DNA of 64,000 nt from Virgibacillus chiguensis (GCF_900129865.1 NZ_FQXD01000002.1:124001-188000); one strand, 5' to 3'. Shown: positions 39,350 through 52,083, numbered from the stretch's first letter. The notes: generated by a model from the sequence alone, not told the origin. Numbers and translations: made by a program.

Positions 39350-40117
39350 ATGCTGGAAAAGGAATTAGTAAAAAAAACGTTTGCTAAACGTCCACAAGAT
39401 TATGTAACAAGTACTACGCATGCATTGGGAATTAGTCAAGAAGTAATAAGTACATGGCTAAACCCTGCACCTACAATGGAAATGTTAGATATAGCAACAG
39501 GAGGGGGACATGTTGCTAAACAATTATCCCCGTATGTACGTATCGTATACGCAACGGACTTAACCAAAGAAATGCTTGCAAATACGAAACAACATTTACA
39601 AGCACTAACTAACCTTATATATATTATGGCAGACGCAGAACAACTGCCCTTTTTAGATGCTTCATTTGACCTCCTCACATGTCGAATTGCCGCACATCAT
39701 TTTCCAAATCCTGACCAATTTATTTGTGAAGTAAAGCGCGTATTAAAAAAGGATGGAAAATTCCTGTTCATTGACAATATCGTTCCAAACAATAAACAGC
39801 ACGCGATATTCATGAATCAGGTGGAAAAAATGCGAGATGAAAGCCATGTCAAATTCCTTACGAAAGAAGAGTGGGGTTGTCTGTTTAAACAACATGGACT
39901 AAAAATAAGTCAGCAACATACTCATAAAAAGACGTTATCTGTTAATAAGTGGCTAGATCGCACTTTATGTCATGAAGATGAAAAAAACAACGTCAGCAAA
40001 CGTCTATTACAAGCAGATACAGATATCACAAACTATTATCAAATTAAAAACAGAAATGAGAAACCACTGCAGTTTTCTATTGATGAATGGTCGGTTTTAA
40101 TGGAACATGAAAAATAA
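39350..40117 (+). CDS. Class I SAM-dependent methyltransferase
   Basis: A 255-residue protein with a standard methyltransferase fold: MLDIATGGGHVAKQLSP (motif I, about 44-60), YATDLTKEML (motif II), ADAEQLPFLDASFD and AAHHFPNPDQF, then VLKKDGKFLFIDN. It belongs to the UbiE/YcgJ-like group, but the substrate is not evident; it is not the menaquinone enzyme by context. GGGAGGAG precedes ATG 39350. Divergent from the LysR gene, which probably controls it. It lies in a segment that differs from B. subtilis gene order between yloA and pyrE. Confidence 0.85.
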   Translation: MLEKELVKKTFAKRPQDYVTSTTHALGISQEVISTWLNPAPTMEMLDIATGGGHVAKQLSPYVRIVYATDLTKEMLANTKQHLQALTNLIYIMADAEQLPFLDASFDLLTCRIAAHHFPNPDQFICEVKRVLKKDGKFLFIDNIVPNNKQHAIFMNQVEKMRDESHVKFLTKEEWGCLFKQHGLKISQQHTHKKTLSVNKWLDRTLCHEDEKNNVSKRLLQADTDITNYYQIKNRNEKPLQFSIDEWSVLMEHEK

Positions 40118-40164
40118 AGTATGACCTTTTCTTCCTCACGGATTGCTCTTAGCCATATAAAAAC

Positions 40165-40200
40165 GGAGGTCTAATGTAAGATTCAATACAATAGCCCTCC
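40165..40200 (-). terminator. Candidate terminator of the pyr operon
   Basis: GGAGG-t-CTA (40165-40173) pairs with TAG-c-CCTCC (40192-40200), one mismatch, and is followed on the minus strand by GTTTTTAT. It lies 21 bases past the pyrE stop. Confidence 0.6.
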
Positions 40201-40220
40201 TTTCCATACGTAACCTTTTA

Positions 40221-40838
40221 CTAGTTGAGACTTTCTCTCCAAGCCAATAATTGTTTGCTATCCATTTGATTAATCTTGCCATCAGCTTCTAGCACTTGAA
40301 TGAATGCATCAAATCCTGTAATCGTATGATAATGGAAACCAGATTCACGAAAAGCCACCTCCGCTTTTCTCAACCCATATGTAAAAATGGCTAACACACC
40401 TGTCACCTCAGCTCCAGCTGCATGTAAAGCTTTGGCTGACGCAATAGCTGAGCCACCTGTAGAAATTAAATCTTCAATCACAATTACTTTTTGGCCTTGC
40501 TTCACTTCTCCTTCAATTTGATTACCTTTCCCATGCGCTTTCGGCTTGGAACGAACATACACCATTGGCAAATCAAGCGCTTCAGCTAACCACGCGGCAT
40601 GCGGTATACCTGCTGTTGCACAACCAGCAATACAATCCAATTGAATTTGTTGTTCTTTTATAATCCTTGCAAATGCTTGGGTGATTTTTCGGCGTACAAT
40701 TGGGTACGACATCGTTAAACGATTATCGCAATAAATTGGTGATTTAATTCCTGATGTCCATGTAAAATATCCTTCTGTTTTAATCTGTACGGCTTTTATT
40801 TGTAATAACTCACGTATAACCTCTTCACCTGTTGCCAT
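40221..40838 (-). CDS. pyrE: Orotate phosphoribosyltransferase
   Basis: A 205-residue enzyme joining orotate to PRPP to make OMP. It has FTWTSGIKSPIYCDNRLTMS, YVRSKPKAHGKGNQIEG (catalytic loop, ~95-110) and the PRPP motif VIVIEDLISTGGSA (~118-131). I use ATG 40838, preceded by AAAGGAGCG, since the frame extending to 40865 lies deeper in pyrF and shows no homology. It overlaps pyrF by 14 bases and is the last gene of the pyrimidine operon. Confidence 0.97.
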   Translation of the reverse strand: MATGEEVIRELLQIKAVQIKTEGYFTWTSGIKSPIYCDNRLTMSYPIVRRKITQAFARIIKEQQIQLDCIAGCATAGIPHAAWLAEALDLPMVYVRSKPKAHGKGNQIEGEVKQGQKVIVIEDLISTGGSAIASAKALHAAGAEVTGVLAIFTYGLRKAEVAFRESGFHYHTITGFDAFIQVLEADGKINQMDSKQLLAWRESLN

Positions 40839-41534
40839 TTGCCCACGCTCCTTTAATTTGATCATATGCTTGTTTCGGTGAGTCAGCTTGCGTTACTGTT
40901 CTCCCTACAACGATCACACTAGCTCCATGTTGTTTGGCATAGCTTGGGGTAGCAATTCTTTTTTGGTCGTCATCTTGTGCATCCACCAATCGAATCCCAG
41001 GCGTGACCGTTAAAAAAGAATTGCCACATACATTCTTTACAGCATTTGCTTCGTAAACGGAACATACTACGCCATCCGCGCCGCTTTGTTCAGCAAGCTT
41101 TGCAAAATGAAGTACATTACTTTCTAACGTTCCAGGTAGCCGCAAATTTTGTTCCATATTTGTCTGATCCATAGATGTTAGAATCGTAACTGCTAATAAT
41201 TTGGTCTGAAAACGCGTATTTCCTTCCACTAATCCTTGCTTTGCTGCCTGAATCATAGCACTTCCACCTAAAGCATGAACATTGACCATATCTACTTCTA
41301 ATTTTGCCAAATTACGCATCGCTTTTTTTACTGTTGTTGGTATATCATGTAGTTTTAAATCTAAAAATATGGAATGCCCATTTTGCTTTAATTTTTCTAT
41401 TAACGCTGGGCCTTCACGATAAAATAACTCCATCCCTATTTTTACTGGAACACCAATTAAATCATGCCTTGTTAAAAATTGATTCGTTGTATGCCAGTTT
41501 GGAAAATCTAATGCCAGATAAATTGATGCAGTCA

Positions 41535-41535
<1 letters not shown>
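40825..41535 (-). CDS. pyrF: Orotidine 5'-phosphate decarboxylase
   Basis: A 236-residue TIM-barrel decarboxylase making UMP from OMP. The catalytic FLDLKLHDIPTTVKKAMR motif (Asp-Lys-x-x-Asp, about 58-75), VTPGIRLVD and VVGRTVTQADSP are present. Its ATG shares one base with the pyrD stop (TAATG), and its end overlaps pyrE by 14 bases: tight translational coupling of the last two steps. Confidence 0.97.
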
Positions 41536-43194
<1,659 letters not shown>

Positions 43195-43195
<1 letters not shown>

Positions 43196-46100
43196 TAAAT
43201 CACGACCTTTTTCTGTTCCATTGGTTTAGCTTGAAACGTCATCGAATCTATAATGTACAAAATTGCATTTGCTGTATCTAAATTCGTTAAACAAGCAATG
43301 CCATGTTCTACAGATTCTCTCCGAATCCGAAAACCGTCAGAGCGTGGTTGTTTTCCAGAAGTTAATGTGTTAATAACATATTGAACTTCCCCATTCTCAA
43401 TAACAGAAAGCACATTTGGTTGTTGCGAACCAATTTTACCTACTTTTGTTACAGGAATATCGTTTCGTTGAATATAGTCAGCGGTACCTTCTGTTGCATA
43501 CAATTGAAAGCCTAGTTGATGGAATCGCTTAGCAATATGAATCATCTCTTCTTTATCTTTGTCTGCTACCGTTAATAATACACTTCCTTCCTGCGGTAAT
43601 GTAAGCCCAGAAGCAATTAAGCCTTTGTATAGTGCTTTTTCTAATGTTTTATCATAACCAATTGCCTCACCCGTTGATTTCATTTCTGGTCCTAAGATCG
43701 TATCTACACTGCGTAACTTCTCAAAGGAAAAAACCGGAACCTTTACCGACACTTGGTCATCTTCTGGCAATATACCTGTTTCATACCCCATATCCGTAAG
43801 CTTCTCCCCTAGGATACATTTGGTTGCTAAATTTGCCATCGTTACACCAGTAATTTTACTTAAAAATGGGATTGTCCGGCTTGCTCTTGGATTCACTTCC
43901 AATACGTACACTTGGCCTTCACTAACAATAAATTGAATATTAATTAACCCTTTTACTTGTAATGCATGAGAAATTTTTGTAGCTGCGTGTAAGCATTGAT
44001 CTTTTACGTTTTGACTTAATCGTTGCGGTGGATATACAGCAATAGAATCTCCAGAGTGAACTCCCGCTCGTTCAATATGCTCCATAATTCCAGGAACAAT
44101 AACTGTTTCCCCATCACTAATTGCATCTACTTCTACTTCTAACCCAGTAATATATTTATCAATTAATATCGGATGTTGGTCATTTATATGCCCTGTTTTT
44201 GCTAAATAAGCTGCAAGCTCTGCATCATTGTATACAATTTCCATTCTCGCTCCACCAATGACATAAGATGGACGAACAAGTACAGGATAACCTATAGACA
44301 TAGCTACTTCTTTAGCCCGCTCCATCTTCATGACTGTTTTCCCTTTAGGGCGTAATAACTGTAACTGATCCACAAGTAATTCAAATTTGTCTCTGTCTTC
44401 TGCTTGATCAATGGCTCGTAAGCTCGTTCCTAATATCTCTACTCCCCTACGTTCTAACCCAGCTGCAAGATTAATAGCCGTTTGACCGCCAAACTGAACA
44501 ATAACTCCTTCAGGCTGTTCCAGTGCAATGACATGCATGACATCTTCTAAAGTGAGCGGTTCAAAATACAATTTGTCTGAAATACTAAAATCCGTTGATA
44601 CCGTTTCAGGGTTGTTATTCATAATGATTGCTTCGTATCCCATTTCTTTTAAAGCCAATACGGAGTGCACCGTAGCGTAATCAAACTCAATTCCTTGCCC
44701 AATTCGAATTGGGCCTGAACCAAGTACCAGTACTTTTTTACGATTAGATACAAGGGATTCATTTTCCAATTCATAGGTGCTGTAAAAATAAGGCGTTTCC
44801 GAAGCAAATTCAGCCGCACAGGTGTCTACCATTTTATATACAGGAAGAATCTCATGTTTTTTCCGCAAAGCGTAGACTTCATCTTCCGCTTTTCCCCATA
44901 AGCGGGCGATATGTGGATCAGAAAACCCACGCTCTTTTGCTTGTCTTAGTATGTCAGGAGATCCTACATACTCCAGCAAAGCCTCTTCCATTACAATTAA
45001 TTTTTGTAATTTCACTAAGAAAAATCGGTCAATTTTCGTAATTTGAAAAATATCTTCAATCGTCATGTTTCTTCGAAGTGCTTCTGCTAATACAAAGATT
45101 CGTTCATCATCCGCTTTTTTCATTCGTGCTTGCAAAGCTTGTTCATCTAATGTCGTTAAGTTTTCTAGCCACAGTTCATCTGTTCCTATATCCAACGAAC
45201 GAACGCCTTTTAGCAGAGATTCTTCAAAATTTCTTCCAATTGCCATTACTTCCCCAGTTGCTTTCATCTGTGTTCCTAATTTCCGATCTCCTGTAGTAAA
45301 TTTGTCAAATGGGAAACGTGGAATTTTCGTAACCACATAATCAAGTGTTGGCTCAAAGCATGCATATGTTTTACCAGTAATCGGATTAATAATTTCATCA
45401 AGTGTTAAACCAACAGCAATTTTTGCTGCCATCTTTGCAATGGGGTAACCAGTAGCTTTTGATGCTAATGCAGATGATCTACTCACTCGTGGATTCACTT
45501 CGATAATGTAATATTGAAAGCTATTCGGATCTAGTGCAAGCTGAACATTACATCCTCCTTCTATTTCTAAAGCACGGATAATTTTCAAGGAAGCATTACG
45601 TAATAGCTGATATTCACGATCACTTAATGTTTGCGATGGAGCAACGACTATAGAGTCCCCTGTATGAATACCAACTGGATCAATATTTTCCATGTTACAC
45701 ACAACGATAGCCTGGTCGTTCTTATCACGCATTACTTCATATTCGATCTCTTTAAATCCAGCAATGTTCTTTTCGATTAAACATTGATGAACCGGAGAAA
45801 GTTTTAAACCGTTTTGAGCAATTGTTAGCAACTCATCCTTCGTATTACACATACCTCCGCCAGTTCCTCCTAATGTATAGGCAGGACGAACTATAACAGG
45901 GTAACCTATTTTATCGGCAAATGCACAAGCTTCCTCCACAGTATGAACAATTTGGCTCGCAGGCACAGGCTCATTTAGTTCATACATTAAATCTCTAAAT
46001 CTTTCACGGTCCTCTGCTTTTTGGATAGCTTGCAAGGAAGTTCCCAATAAAGTGACATTATATTCTTCTAAAATCCCTGTTTCATCTAATGCAACGGCTA

Positions 46101-46392
46101 AATTCAACCCTGTCTGACCACCTAGTGTTGGTAATAAAGCATCTGGTTTCTCCATTCGTATAATTTTGGTTAAAAATTCAACGGTTAACGGCTCCATATA
46201 TACTTTATCTGCTACTGTATGGTCCGTCATAATTGTTGCTGGGTTAGAATTAGCTAATACAACAGTATAACCTTCCTCTTGTAATGCTTGGCACGCTTGT
46301 GTTCCTGAATAATCAAATTCAGCTGCTTGACCAATCACGATTGGCCCTGATCCAATTACTAAAATCTTAGACATCAACTTACTTTTAGGCAT
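43195..46392 (-). CDS. carB: Carbamoyl-phosphate synthase large subunit (pyrimidine-specific)
   Basis: A 1065-residue enzyme with two homologous ATP-grasp halves. The first opens [20 protein letters not shown], the second [20 protein letters not shown] near residue 555, and a C-terminal allosteric MGS domain begins near 935. It makes carbamoyl phosphate from bicarbonate, ammonia from CarA, and two ATP. The length and operon position equal pyrAB of B. subtilis, which is the pyrimidine-regulated copy; an arginine-specific copy may exist elsewhere. It overlaps carA by eight bases. Confidence 0.97.
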
Positions 46393-47479
46393 ATACTTCT
46401 TCCCCCTTCATCACTTGCTCTGTTAGCTTTAAGAATGAGTCAAATAGATGGTTCGTATCTTCTGGGCCTGGAGAACTCTCTGGATGATATTGTACGGAAA
46501 AAGCTGGAAATAATTTATGTTTTATGCCTTCTACGGTACCATCGTTTAACGCTATTTGTGTTAACTCTAAATTTGTTTTTGCAAGCGATGCTCGTTGTAC
46601 TGCATAACTATGGTTTTGTGAAGTAATATACGTTTTATTTGTAAGTAAGTCTTTTACGGGATGATTTGAACCACGATGCCCAAAAGTCATTTTTTCCGTT
46701 TCTGCTCCACAAGCTAAAGCAAGCAGCTGATGGCCTAGACAAATACCGAATACAGGAAGCTTCCCGACAACTTGTTGCAACATATTCATCGTCTCTGGTA
46801 CATCTTTAGGGTCTCCAGGTCCATTTGTAACAAGTAATCCGTCTGCTTTTAAACGGAGGATGTCTTCTGCTGAATAATTGTAAGGAACAACTGTAATATG
46901 ACAATTTCGCTTCGTTAATTCACGTAAAATTCCGTGTTTCATTCCACAATCGACCACAACAATCCGTTTACCTCGTCCTGGTACAACATAAGGCTTTAAA
47001 GTAGATGTTTTTTGTACTTGATTTTTCGCTAAATCTGTCTTATGTAGTTTCCGCACTATTTCTTCTGAAGGAATTGTAATGTCAGCAATTGCTCCTTTCA
47101 TTGTCCCCTGTAAACGAATTGTTTTGGTTAATTTTCTCGTATCAATTCCAGCTATTCCAGGAATATGGTTTGCTTTTAAATAATCGTCCAACGTTTCTTC
47201 ACTGCGGAAATTAGAAGGATATTCAGCAACCTCTTTCACAATAAATCCATGGATAAATGGTGTTACAGTTTCCATATCATCACGATTAATTCCATAATTA
47301 CCTGTTAACGGGTAAGTCATCATAACAATTTGTCCGCAATAGGACGGGTCCGTTATTACTTCCTGGTATCCTGTCATTCCTGTATTAAACACTACTTCTC
47401 CTATAGCTTCTTGGGTACTACCAAATCCATCACCGATAAAAACAGTTCCATCCTCTAATACTAACTGACGTTTGCCCAT
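46385..47479 (-). CDS. carA: Carbamoyl-phosphate synthase small subunit
   Basis: A 364-residue glutamine amidotransferase subunit. The N-terminal small-subunit domain has [20 protein letters not shown]; the class I GATase domain has [13 protein letters not shown] (nucleophile Cys about 241) and NHSYAV plus [12 protein letters not shown] for the His-Glu pair. It supplies ammonia to CarB through a tunnel. It shares one base with the pyrC stop and overlaps carB by eight bases. Confidence 0.97.
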   Translation of the reverse strand: MGKRQLVLEDGTVFIGDGFGSTQEAIGEVVFNTGMTGYQEVITDPSYCGQIVMMTYPLTGNYGINRDDMETVTPFIHGFIVKEVAEYPSNFRSEETLDDYLKANHIPGIAGIDTRKLTKTIRLQGTMKGAIADITIPSEEIVRKLHKTDLAKNQVQKTSTLKPYVVPGRGKRIVVVDCGMKHGILRELTKRNCHITVVPYNYSAEDILRLKADGLLVTNGPGDPKDVPETMNMLQQVVGKLPVFGICLGHQLLALACGAETEKMTFGHRGSNHPVKDLLTNKTYITSQNHSYAVQRASLAKTNLELTQIALNDGTVEGIKHKLFPAFSVQYHPESSPGPEDTNHLFDSFLKLTEQVMKGEEVYA

Positions 47480-48756
47480 TATTTTACCCCCTCATAAACG
47501 ATGTTTCCAGCTGCTATCGTTAGCGTTGGAACACCTTGCACTTCCCACCCATGAAACGGTGTATTTTTTCCTTTAGAATAAAAATTATTTTTATCAATTT
47601 TATCTGTTTGTTGTAAATCAATAAGTACAAGGTCAGCTATAGAGCCTGCTTGCAATGTACCATATGGTAATGCAAATATTTCCGCTGGTTTTGTTGCGAG
47701 CCAAGAAACAAGTTGTTGCAAGTTGACTTTTTCTGTCAAAACAAGATGTGTATAGAGTAAGGAAAATGCATGTTCTAAACCTACAATTCCAAACGGAGCA
47801 GTTAAGAGTCCTTGTTCTTTTTCTTCCTTTGCATGTGGTGCATGATCCGTTGCAATAAAGTCAATCGTACCGTCGATTAATCCATTTAAAAGCGCCTCTT
47901 GGTCCTGTTTAGATCGTAATGGGGGATTCATTTTAAAATTCGTATTAGCAGTGTGAATATCTGTTTCATTTAACAATAAATGATGTGGTGTTACCTCCGC
48001 TGTTACACGAATTCCAGCTCTTTTTGCATCTCGAATTATTCGTACAGACTCTTTTGTACTAACGTGACATACGTGATAATGGCAACCCGTGGCCTCTGCC
48101 AATAGTACATCTCTAGCAATTTGCACAGACTCAGCTAGAGATGGAATACCAGGAGCATTTAATCGTTTACTCACTTCTCCATCATGGACTACACCACCAT
48201 AAACAATGGAATTATCTTCACAATGAGCAACAATTGCTTTATTTTGTGCCTTTGCCAATTTCATTGCTTGAAGCATTAAATCAGCTGTTTGGACTCCGAC
48301 ACCATCGTCTGTAAACGCAAAAATACCCGCCTGCGCTAATGCAGGAATATCTGTTAGTTCTTTACCGTACAGTTGTTTCGTAATTGCAGCATATGGAAGA
48401 ACACGAACGACAGCATCCTCCTCAATTCTTTGCTGCAATTTTTGAACTGTCTCAACTTCATCAGGAACAGGATTCGTGTTTGGCATCGCACAAACAGTAG
48501 TGTATCCACCTCGAGCAGCTGCCTTCGTTCCTGTAAGAATGGTCTCCTTATGTTCACCTCCGGGCTCGCGTAAATGGATATGGACATCGACGAAACCAGG
48601 AAGAGCCAATCGTCCCTTTCCGTCGATTTCCATGTCGGTCTGTTCATCTATTTCAAAAGCTATTTTCATTACCTTATCATTTTCAATCAGAATATCTCTT
48701 TTAACTAACTCCCCCGTAGGTAAAAGATGTTTGATGTTTTTCACTAATTTTTTCAT
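47479..48756 (-). CDS. pyrC: Dihydroorotase
   Basis: A 425-residue zinc amidohydrolase that closes carbamoyl aspartate to dihydroorotate. Metal-binding motifs are VDVHIHLREPGGEHKETI (~56), VAHCEDNSI, YHVCHVSTKES and FIATDHAPHAKEEKEQ (~300). ATG 48756 follows GGGGGA and starts 56 bases before pyrB ends, a much longer overlap than elsewhere in the operon; homologues align from this start, so it looks genuine. Confidence 0.96.
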   Translation of the reverse strand: MKKLVKNIKHLLPTGELVKRDILIENDKVMKIAFEIDEQTDMEIDGKGRLALPGFVDVHIHLREPGGEHKETILTGTKAAARGGYTTVCAMPNTNPVPDEVETVQKLQQRIEEDAVVRVLPYAAITKQLYGKELTDIPALAQAGIFAFTDDGVGVQTADLMLQAMKLAKAQNKAIVAHCEDNSIVYGGVVHDGEVSKRLNAPGIPSLAESVQIARDVLLAEATGCHYHVCHVSTKESVRIIRDAKRAGIRVTAEVTPHHLLLNETDIHTANTNFKMNPPLRSKQDQEALLNGLIDGTIDFIATDHAPHAKEEKEQGLLTAPFGIVGLEHAFSLLYTHLVLTEKVNLQQLVSWLATKPAEIFALPYGTLQAGSIADLVLIDLQQTDKIDKNNFYSKGKNTPFHGWEVQGVPTLTIAAGNIVYEGVK

Positions 48757-49642
48757 CCATAATCCCCCATTCTTTTAGTACACTACTCATTATTGCCATT
48801 CTTGCATAAACACCATTATTCATTTGCTTAAAAATCCTTGAGCGCTCACACTCCACTAAATCTGTATCAATTTCCACATTTCTATTTATTGGTGCAGGAT
48901 GCAGAAGAATAGCATGTGATTGCATTCTTTTTTCTCGTTGCTTCGTTAAGCCATATTTATCTAAATAGCTTGTTGTTTTGTCATACGCTACTTGATGTCT
49001 TTCATGCTGAATGCGTAATAGCATAAGTACATCTGTCATCTCTACGGCTTCGTCCATAGATATATAAGGAAAAGGGAGTGAGTAGTCTTTGCATCCTTCA
49101 GCTGCAGTTAAATACACATTGGCGCCCATTTTTTGTAACGTATACGCATTCGATTTGGCTACGCGGCTGTGTGAAATATCCCCTGCAATGGCTATATTTA
49201 TTCCTTTAAATCGATGAAATTCTTGATAAATCGTTAGTAAATCTAACAAACATTGCGTTGGATGCTCTTTCTTTCCTGCTCCTGCGTTAATGATTGGAAT
49301 AGATAATTTACTCCTTAATTCATCCGTCCAACAATCATCCTGATGTCGAATAATTAACAGGTTAGCACCAATAGCCTCAAACGTTTTAGCTGTATCGTAT
49401 AGCGACTCACCCTTTTGCGTGCTGGAAAACTCTTCGTTAAAATCTAAAATATCCAACCCTAATTTGCGCTGTGCAACGATAAAGCTCATCTTTGTCCGAG
49501 TGCTCGGTTCAAAGAATAAATTTGCTGCAAAGAGTTGCTGATCGATATAAAATGAAGCTTTACGATAATGCTCCGCTAATTGTAAAAAACTCATAATCTC
49601 CGCTTCTGTCCAATCATCTAATGAAATAAAATGTCGCACCAT
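48701..49642 (-). CDS. pyrB: Aspartate carbamoyltransferase catalytic subunit
   Basis: A 313-residue enzyme catalysing the first committed pyrimidine step. The carbamoyl phosphate site FFEPSTRTKMSF (~44-55), HPTQCLLDLLTI, HSRVAKSN and HPAPINRNVEID are present. It is slightly longer than the 304-residue B. subtilis protein, the extra C-terminal residues being the ones that overlap pyrC. In B. subtilis a uracil permease gene separates pyrR and pyrB; here only a 291-base attenuator region does. Confidence 0.96.
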   Translation of the reverse strand: MVRHFISLDDWTEAEIMSFLQLAEHYRKASFYIDQQLFAANLFFEPSTRTKMSFIVAQRKLGLDILDFNEEFSSTQKGESLYDTAKTFEAIGANLLIIRHQDDCWTDELRSKLSIPIINAGAGKKEHPTQCLLDLLTIYQEFHRFKGINIAIAGDISHSRVAKSNAYTLQKMGANVYLTAAEGCKDYSLPFPYISMDEAVEMTDVLMLLRIQHERHQVAYDKTTSYLDKYGLTKQREKRMQSHAILLHPAPINRNVEIDTDLVECERSRIFKQMNNGVYARMAIMSSVLKEWGIMDEKISEKHQTSFTYGGVS

Positions 49643-49742
49643 CTTTCTTCACTCCTTTAGTTATATTTGAAACAAACTTTTTTTAAGCAATTCACGTTTT
49701 TTATCCTGTTGAACAAACATGTAGTATTGATCAATGGCGTAA

Positions 49743-49768
49743 GCGTCCGTTTAGCAACGTGGCGAATG
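49743..49768 (+). repeat. 26-bp relative of the element after ftsZ
   Basis: This stretch matches 63215-63240 at 21 of 26 positions, and all five differences are transitions. It lies in the pyrB leader, between the attenuator terminator and the pyrB start, and may be the remains of one end of a dispersed intergenic element. Confidence 0.6.
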
Positions 49769-49818
49769 CTGTAGTTTTTCTTATCTAAACCTTTAAACTC
49801 GTACTTTCCTATAGGTAT

Positions 49819-49854
49819 AAAAAACCTCTTTGCGCTAAAAGGTCGCAAAGAGGT
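49819..49854 (-). terminator. Attenuator terminator upstream of pyrB
   Basis: ACCTCTTTGCG (49824-49834) pairs perfectly with CGCAAAGAGGT (49844-49854); the minus strand continues into six Ts (49819-49824). It lies after pyrR and before pyrB, the site at which PyrR-controlled termination occurs in Bacillus. Confidence 0.88.
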
Positions 49855-49856
49855 AA

Positions 49857-49912
49857 ACGTGTAGTGTATACACGTATTATCTTGGACAACCTTTCAGATC
49901 TCTCGTACCTGA
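49857..49912 (-). promoter_or_regulatory. Probable PyrR-binding loop and antiterminator, pyrB leader
   Basis: On the minus strand, CAGGTACGAGAGATCTG (about 49895-49911) forms a small stem with a purine-rich GAGAGA loop like known PyrR anti-antiterminator sites. It is followed by a 7-bp hairpin (49857-49875) and then the terminator. Sequence agreement with the PyrR consensus is looser than at the first site. Confidence 0.55.
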
Positions 49913-49933
49913 TTAAAGGTCTAATCAAAATGC

Positions 49934-50497
<564 letters not shown>

Positions 50498-50568
50498 TTA
50501 ATTAGTTGTTTCCACTCCATACTGCTTTTCTCATTCGGGACTCAATATGCTCCGAGTAGACGACATAC

Positions 50569-50600
50569 AAAAAGCCCTTTTATCCATGAGGAAAAAGGGC
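50569..50600 (-). terminator. Attenuator terminator upstream of pyrR
   Basis: GCCCTTTT (50574-50581) pairs with AAAAGGGC (50593-50600), and the minus strand reads on into five Ts. Positioned 30 bases after a consensus PyrR loop and 90 bases before pyrR, it is the expected attenuator of the operon's first gene. Confidence 0.88.
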
Positions 50601-50631
50601 ATACTGTTTTAGAGTCATTCCGTAACCTTTT

Positions 50632-50647
50632 TAGCCTCACTGGACTA
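50632..50647 (-). promoter_or_regulatory. PyrR-binding loop, pyrR leader
   Basis: The minus strand reads TAGTCCAGTGAGGCTA, an almost exact copy of the Bacillus PyrR anti-antiterminator loop AGTCCAGAGAGGCT. The ends pair (TAGTC/ GGCTA with the loop between). Binding would favour the terminator at 50569-50600. Confidence 0.85.
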
Positions 50648-50661
50648 TGTTTAAAGGAGCT

Positions 50662-50689
50662 ATTTAATTCTTCTTTGTAAGTATGGCAA
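50662..50689 (-). promoter_or_regulatory. Candidate promoter of the pyr operon
   Basis: TTGCCA (50684-50689), 16 bases, then TTAAAT (50662-50667) on the minus strand. Transcription would begin near 50655, just ahead of the PyrR loop, leaving a leader of about 170 bases. Confidence 0.45.
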
Positions 50690-50704
50690 ATTACGTTTCA
50701 TTTG

Positions 50705-51616
50705 TCAATACATTTTTTGAATATAAACAAGCAAATCATGAAAATAAGTCGGTAACTCTGTAGTAAAATGCATTTCTTCATTATTGATTGGATGGTTAAA
50801 GCGTAGCTCTTTCGCATGCAATACTTGCCCATTTGTAGGCAATGTTTTTCTTGGTCCATATTTTGGATCTCCTACAATCGGATAACCAATATACTTCATA
50901 TGAACACGTATTTGATGCGTTCTTCCTGTCTCTAATTGACATTCCACATGAGAAAAATCTTGGTAAGGTTGAAGGACGCGGAAATGCGTAATAGCTTGCT
51001 TACCATTGTCAACAACAGCCATTTTTTGTCTGTCTTTCGGGTCTCTGCCAATGGGAGCTTCTATTAATCCTTTTTCATGAGGAATTTGACCGTGCACAAT
51101 GGCTTGATATGTTCGCTTCATTGTTTTTTGAACTAACTGATTAGCCAATTGTTGATGTGCCTCATCATGCTTTGCTACTACAAGTAATCCACTCGTATCC
51201 TTATCAAGCCGGTGAACGATACCGGGCCTTTCTACTCCATTTATTCCAGATAAATCAGTACAATGATAAAGTAAAGCATGTACTAACGTCCCACTCTGAT
51301 GACCAGCAGAAGGATGGACAACCATCCCCTTAGGTTTATTTACGACTAAAATATCCTTATCTTCATAAACAATATCCAAATCAATGGCTTCGGGTATTAA
51401 TAATAAAGGTTGTGTCTCTGGAACCATCCATTCAATCCGATCACCTTGCTGACATTTATAATTTGGTTTTACACATTCACCATTTACTTTAACATAAGCT
51501 TCTTCAATCCATGATTGTACACGCGAACGAGAAACATTATTATTTTGCTCTGCTAACAACTTATCAACGCGTGTCTTATGCTCATGTTCACCAACTATAT
51601 ATTTATTCTTTGTCAT
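50705..51616 (-). CDS. RluD-family 23S rRNA pseudouridine synthase
   Basis: A 303-residue enzyme with an N-terminal S4 RNA-binding domain (about 15-75) and a catalytic domain containing [20 protein letters not shown] (catalytic Asp in HRLDKDT, ~140). The C-terminal [20 protein letters not shown] is typical of RluA/RluC/RluD enzymes; its position next to lspA corresponds to B. subtilis YlyB. The exact uridines modified cannot be told. It overlaps lspA by four bases. Confidence 0.93.
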   Translation of the reverse strand: MTKNKYIVGEHEHKTRVDKLLAEQNNNVSRSRVQSWIEEAYVKVNGECVKPNYKCQQGDRIEWMVPETQPLLLIPEAIDLDIVYEDKDILVVNKPKGMVVHPSAGHQSGTLVHALLYHCTDLSGINGVERPGIVHRLDKDTSGLLVVAKHDEAHQQLANQLVQKTMKRTYQAIVHGQIPHEKGLIEAPIGRDPKDRQKMAVVDNGKQAITHFRVLQPYQDFSHVECQLETGRTHQIRVHMKYIGYPIVGDPKYGPRKTLPTNGQVLHAKELRFNHPINNEEMHFTTELPTYFHDLLVYIQKMY

Positions 51617-52083
51617 GATGCTATTTTCCCTTTCTTTCGTTCATCAAGAAACATGGTAATAATTATGAAAAAAACGCCTACGACTAAACTGGCATCTGCT
51701 ATATTAAAAATTGGGAAATCATAACCAAAGATAATAGAATCAAAAAAATCAACTACTTCTTTGCGAAACAAGCGATCAATAAAGTTACCAATCGCGCCTC
51801 CCAACACAAAACTTAATGCAATTCCTAATAGTTTACTCTCTTTTGCATATGCTTGTATGTAATAGACAACAACAGCTACAACAATCACCGTAACAATATA
51901 GAAGAAGGTCATTTGTCCTTCTAGTATTCCCCAAGCAGCCCCTGTATTACGATGGGAAGTAATGTAGAAGAAATTCTCTATCAGGGTGATCTGCTCTCCC
52001 AGTTCCATTCTCGTCACTATTAGCCATTTACTAGCCTGATCAAGTACAATAATTAATAGTGCAATCATATAATACCAATACAT
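51613..52083 (-). CDS. lspA: Lipoprotein signal peptidase II
   Basis: A 156-residue membrane aspartyl protease that cleaves prolipoprotein signal peptides. Four membrane helices are evident; the catalytic aspartates are in [11 protein letters not shown] (~105) and [11 protein letters not shown] (~130). [13 protein letters not shown] is another family motif. It is followed with a four-base overlap by the pseudouridine synthase, the ubiquitous lspA-rluD pair. ATG 52083 follows GGAGGAAAG. Confidence 0.96.
   Translation of the reverse strand: MYWYYMIALLIIVLDQASKWLIVTRMELGEQITLIENFFYITSHRNTGAAWGILEGQMTFFYIVTVIVVAVVVYYIQAYAKESKLLGIALSFVLGGAIGNFIDRLFRKEVVDFFDSIIFGYDFPIFNIADASLVVGVFFIIITMFLDERKKGKIAS

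Noticed and set aside
49657-49848. 63-codon minus-strand frame in the pyrB leader
   Set aside because: It spans the attenuator terminator and repeat sequence, and has no protein-like composition.
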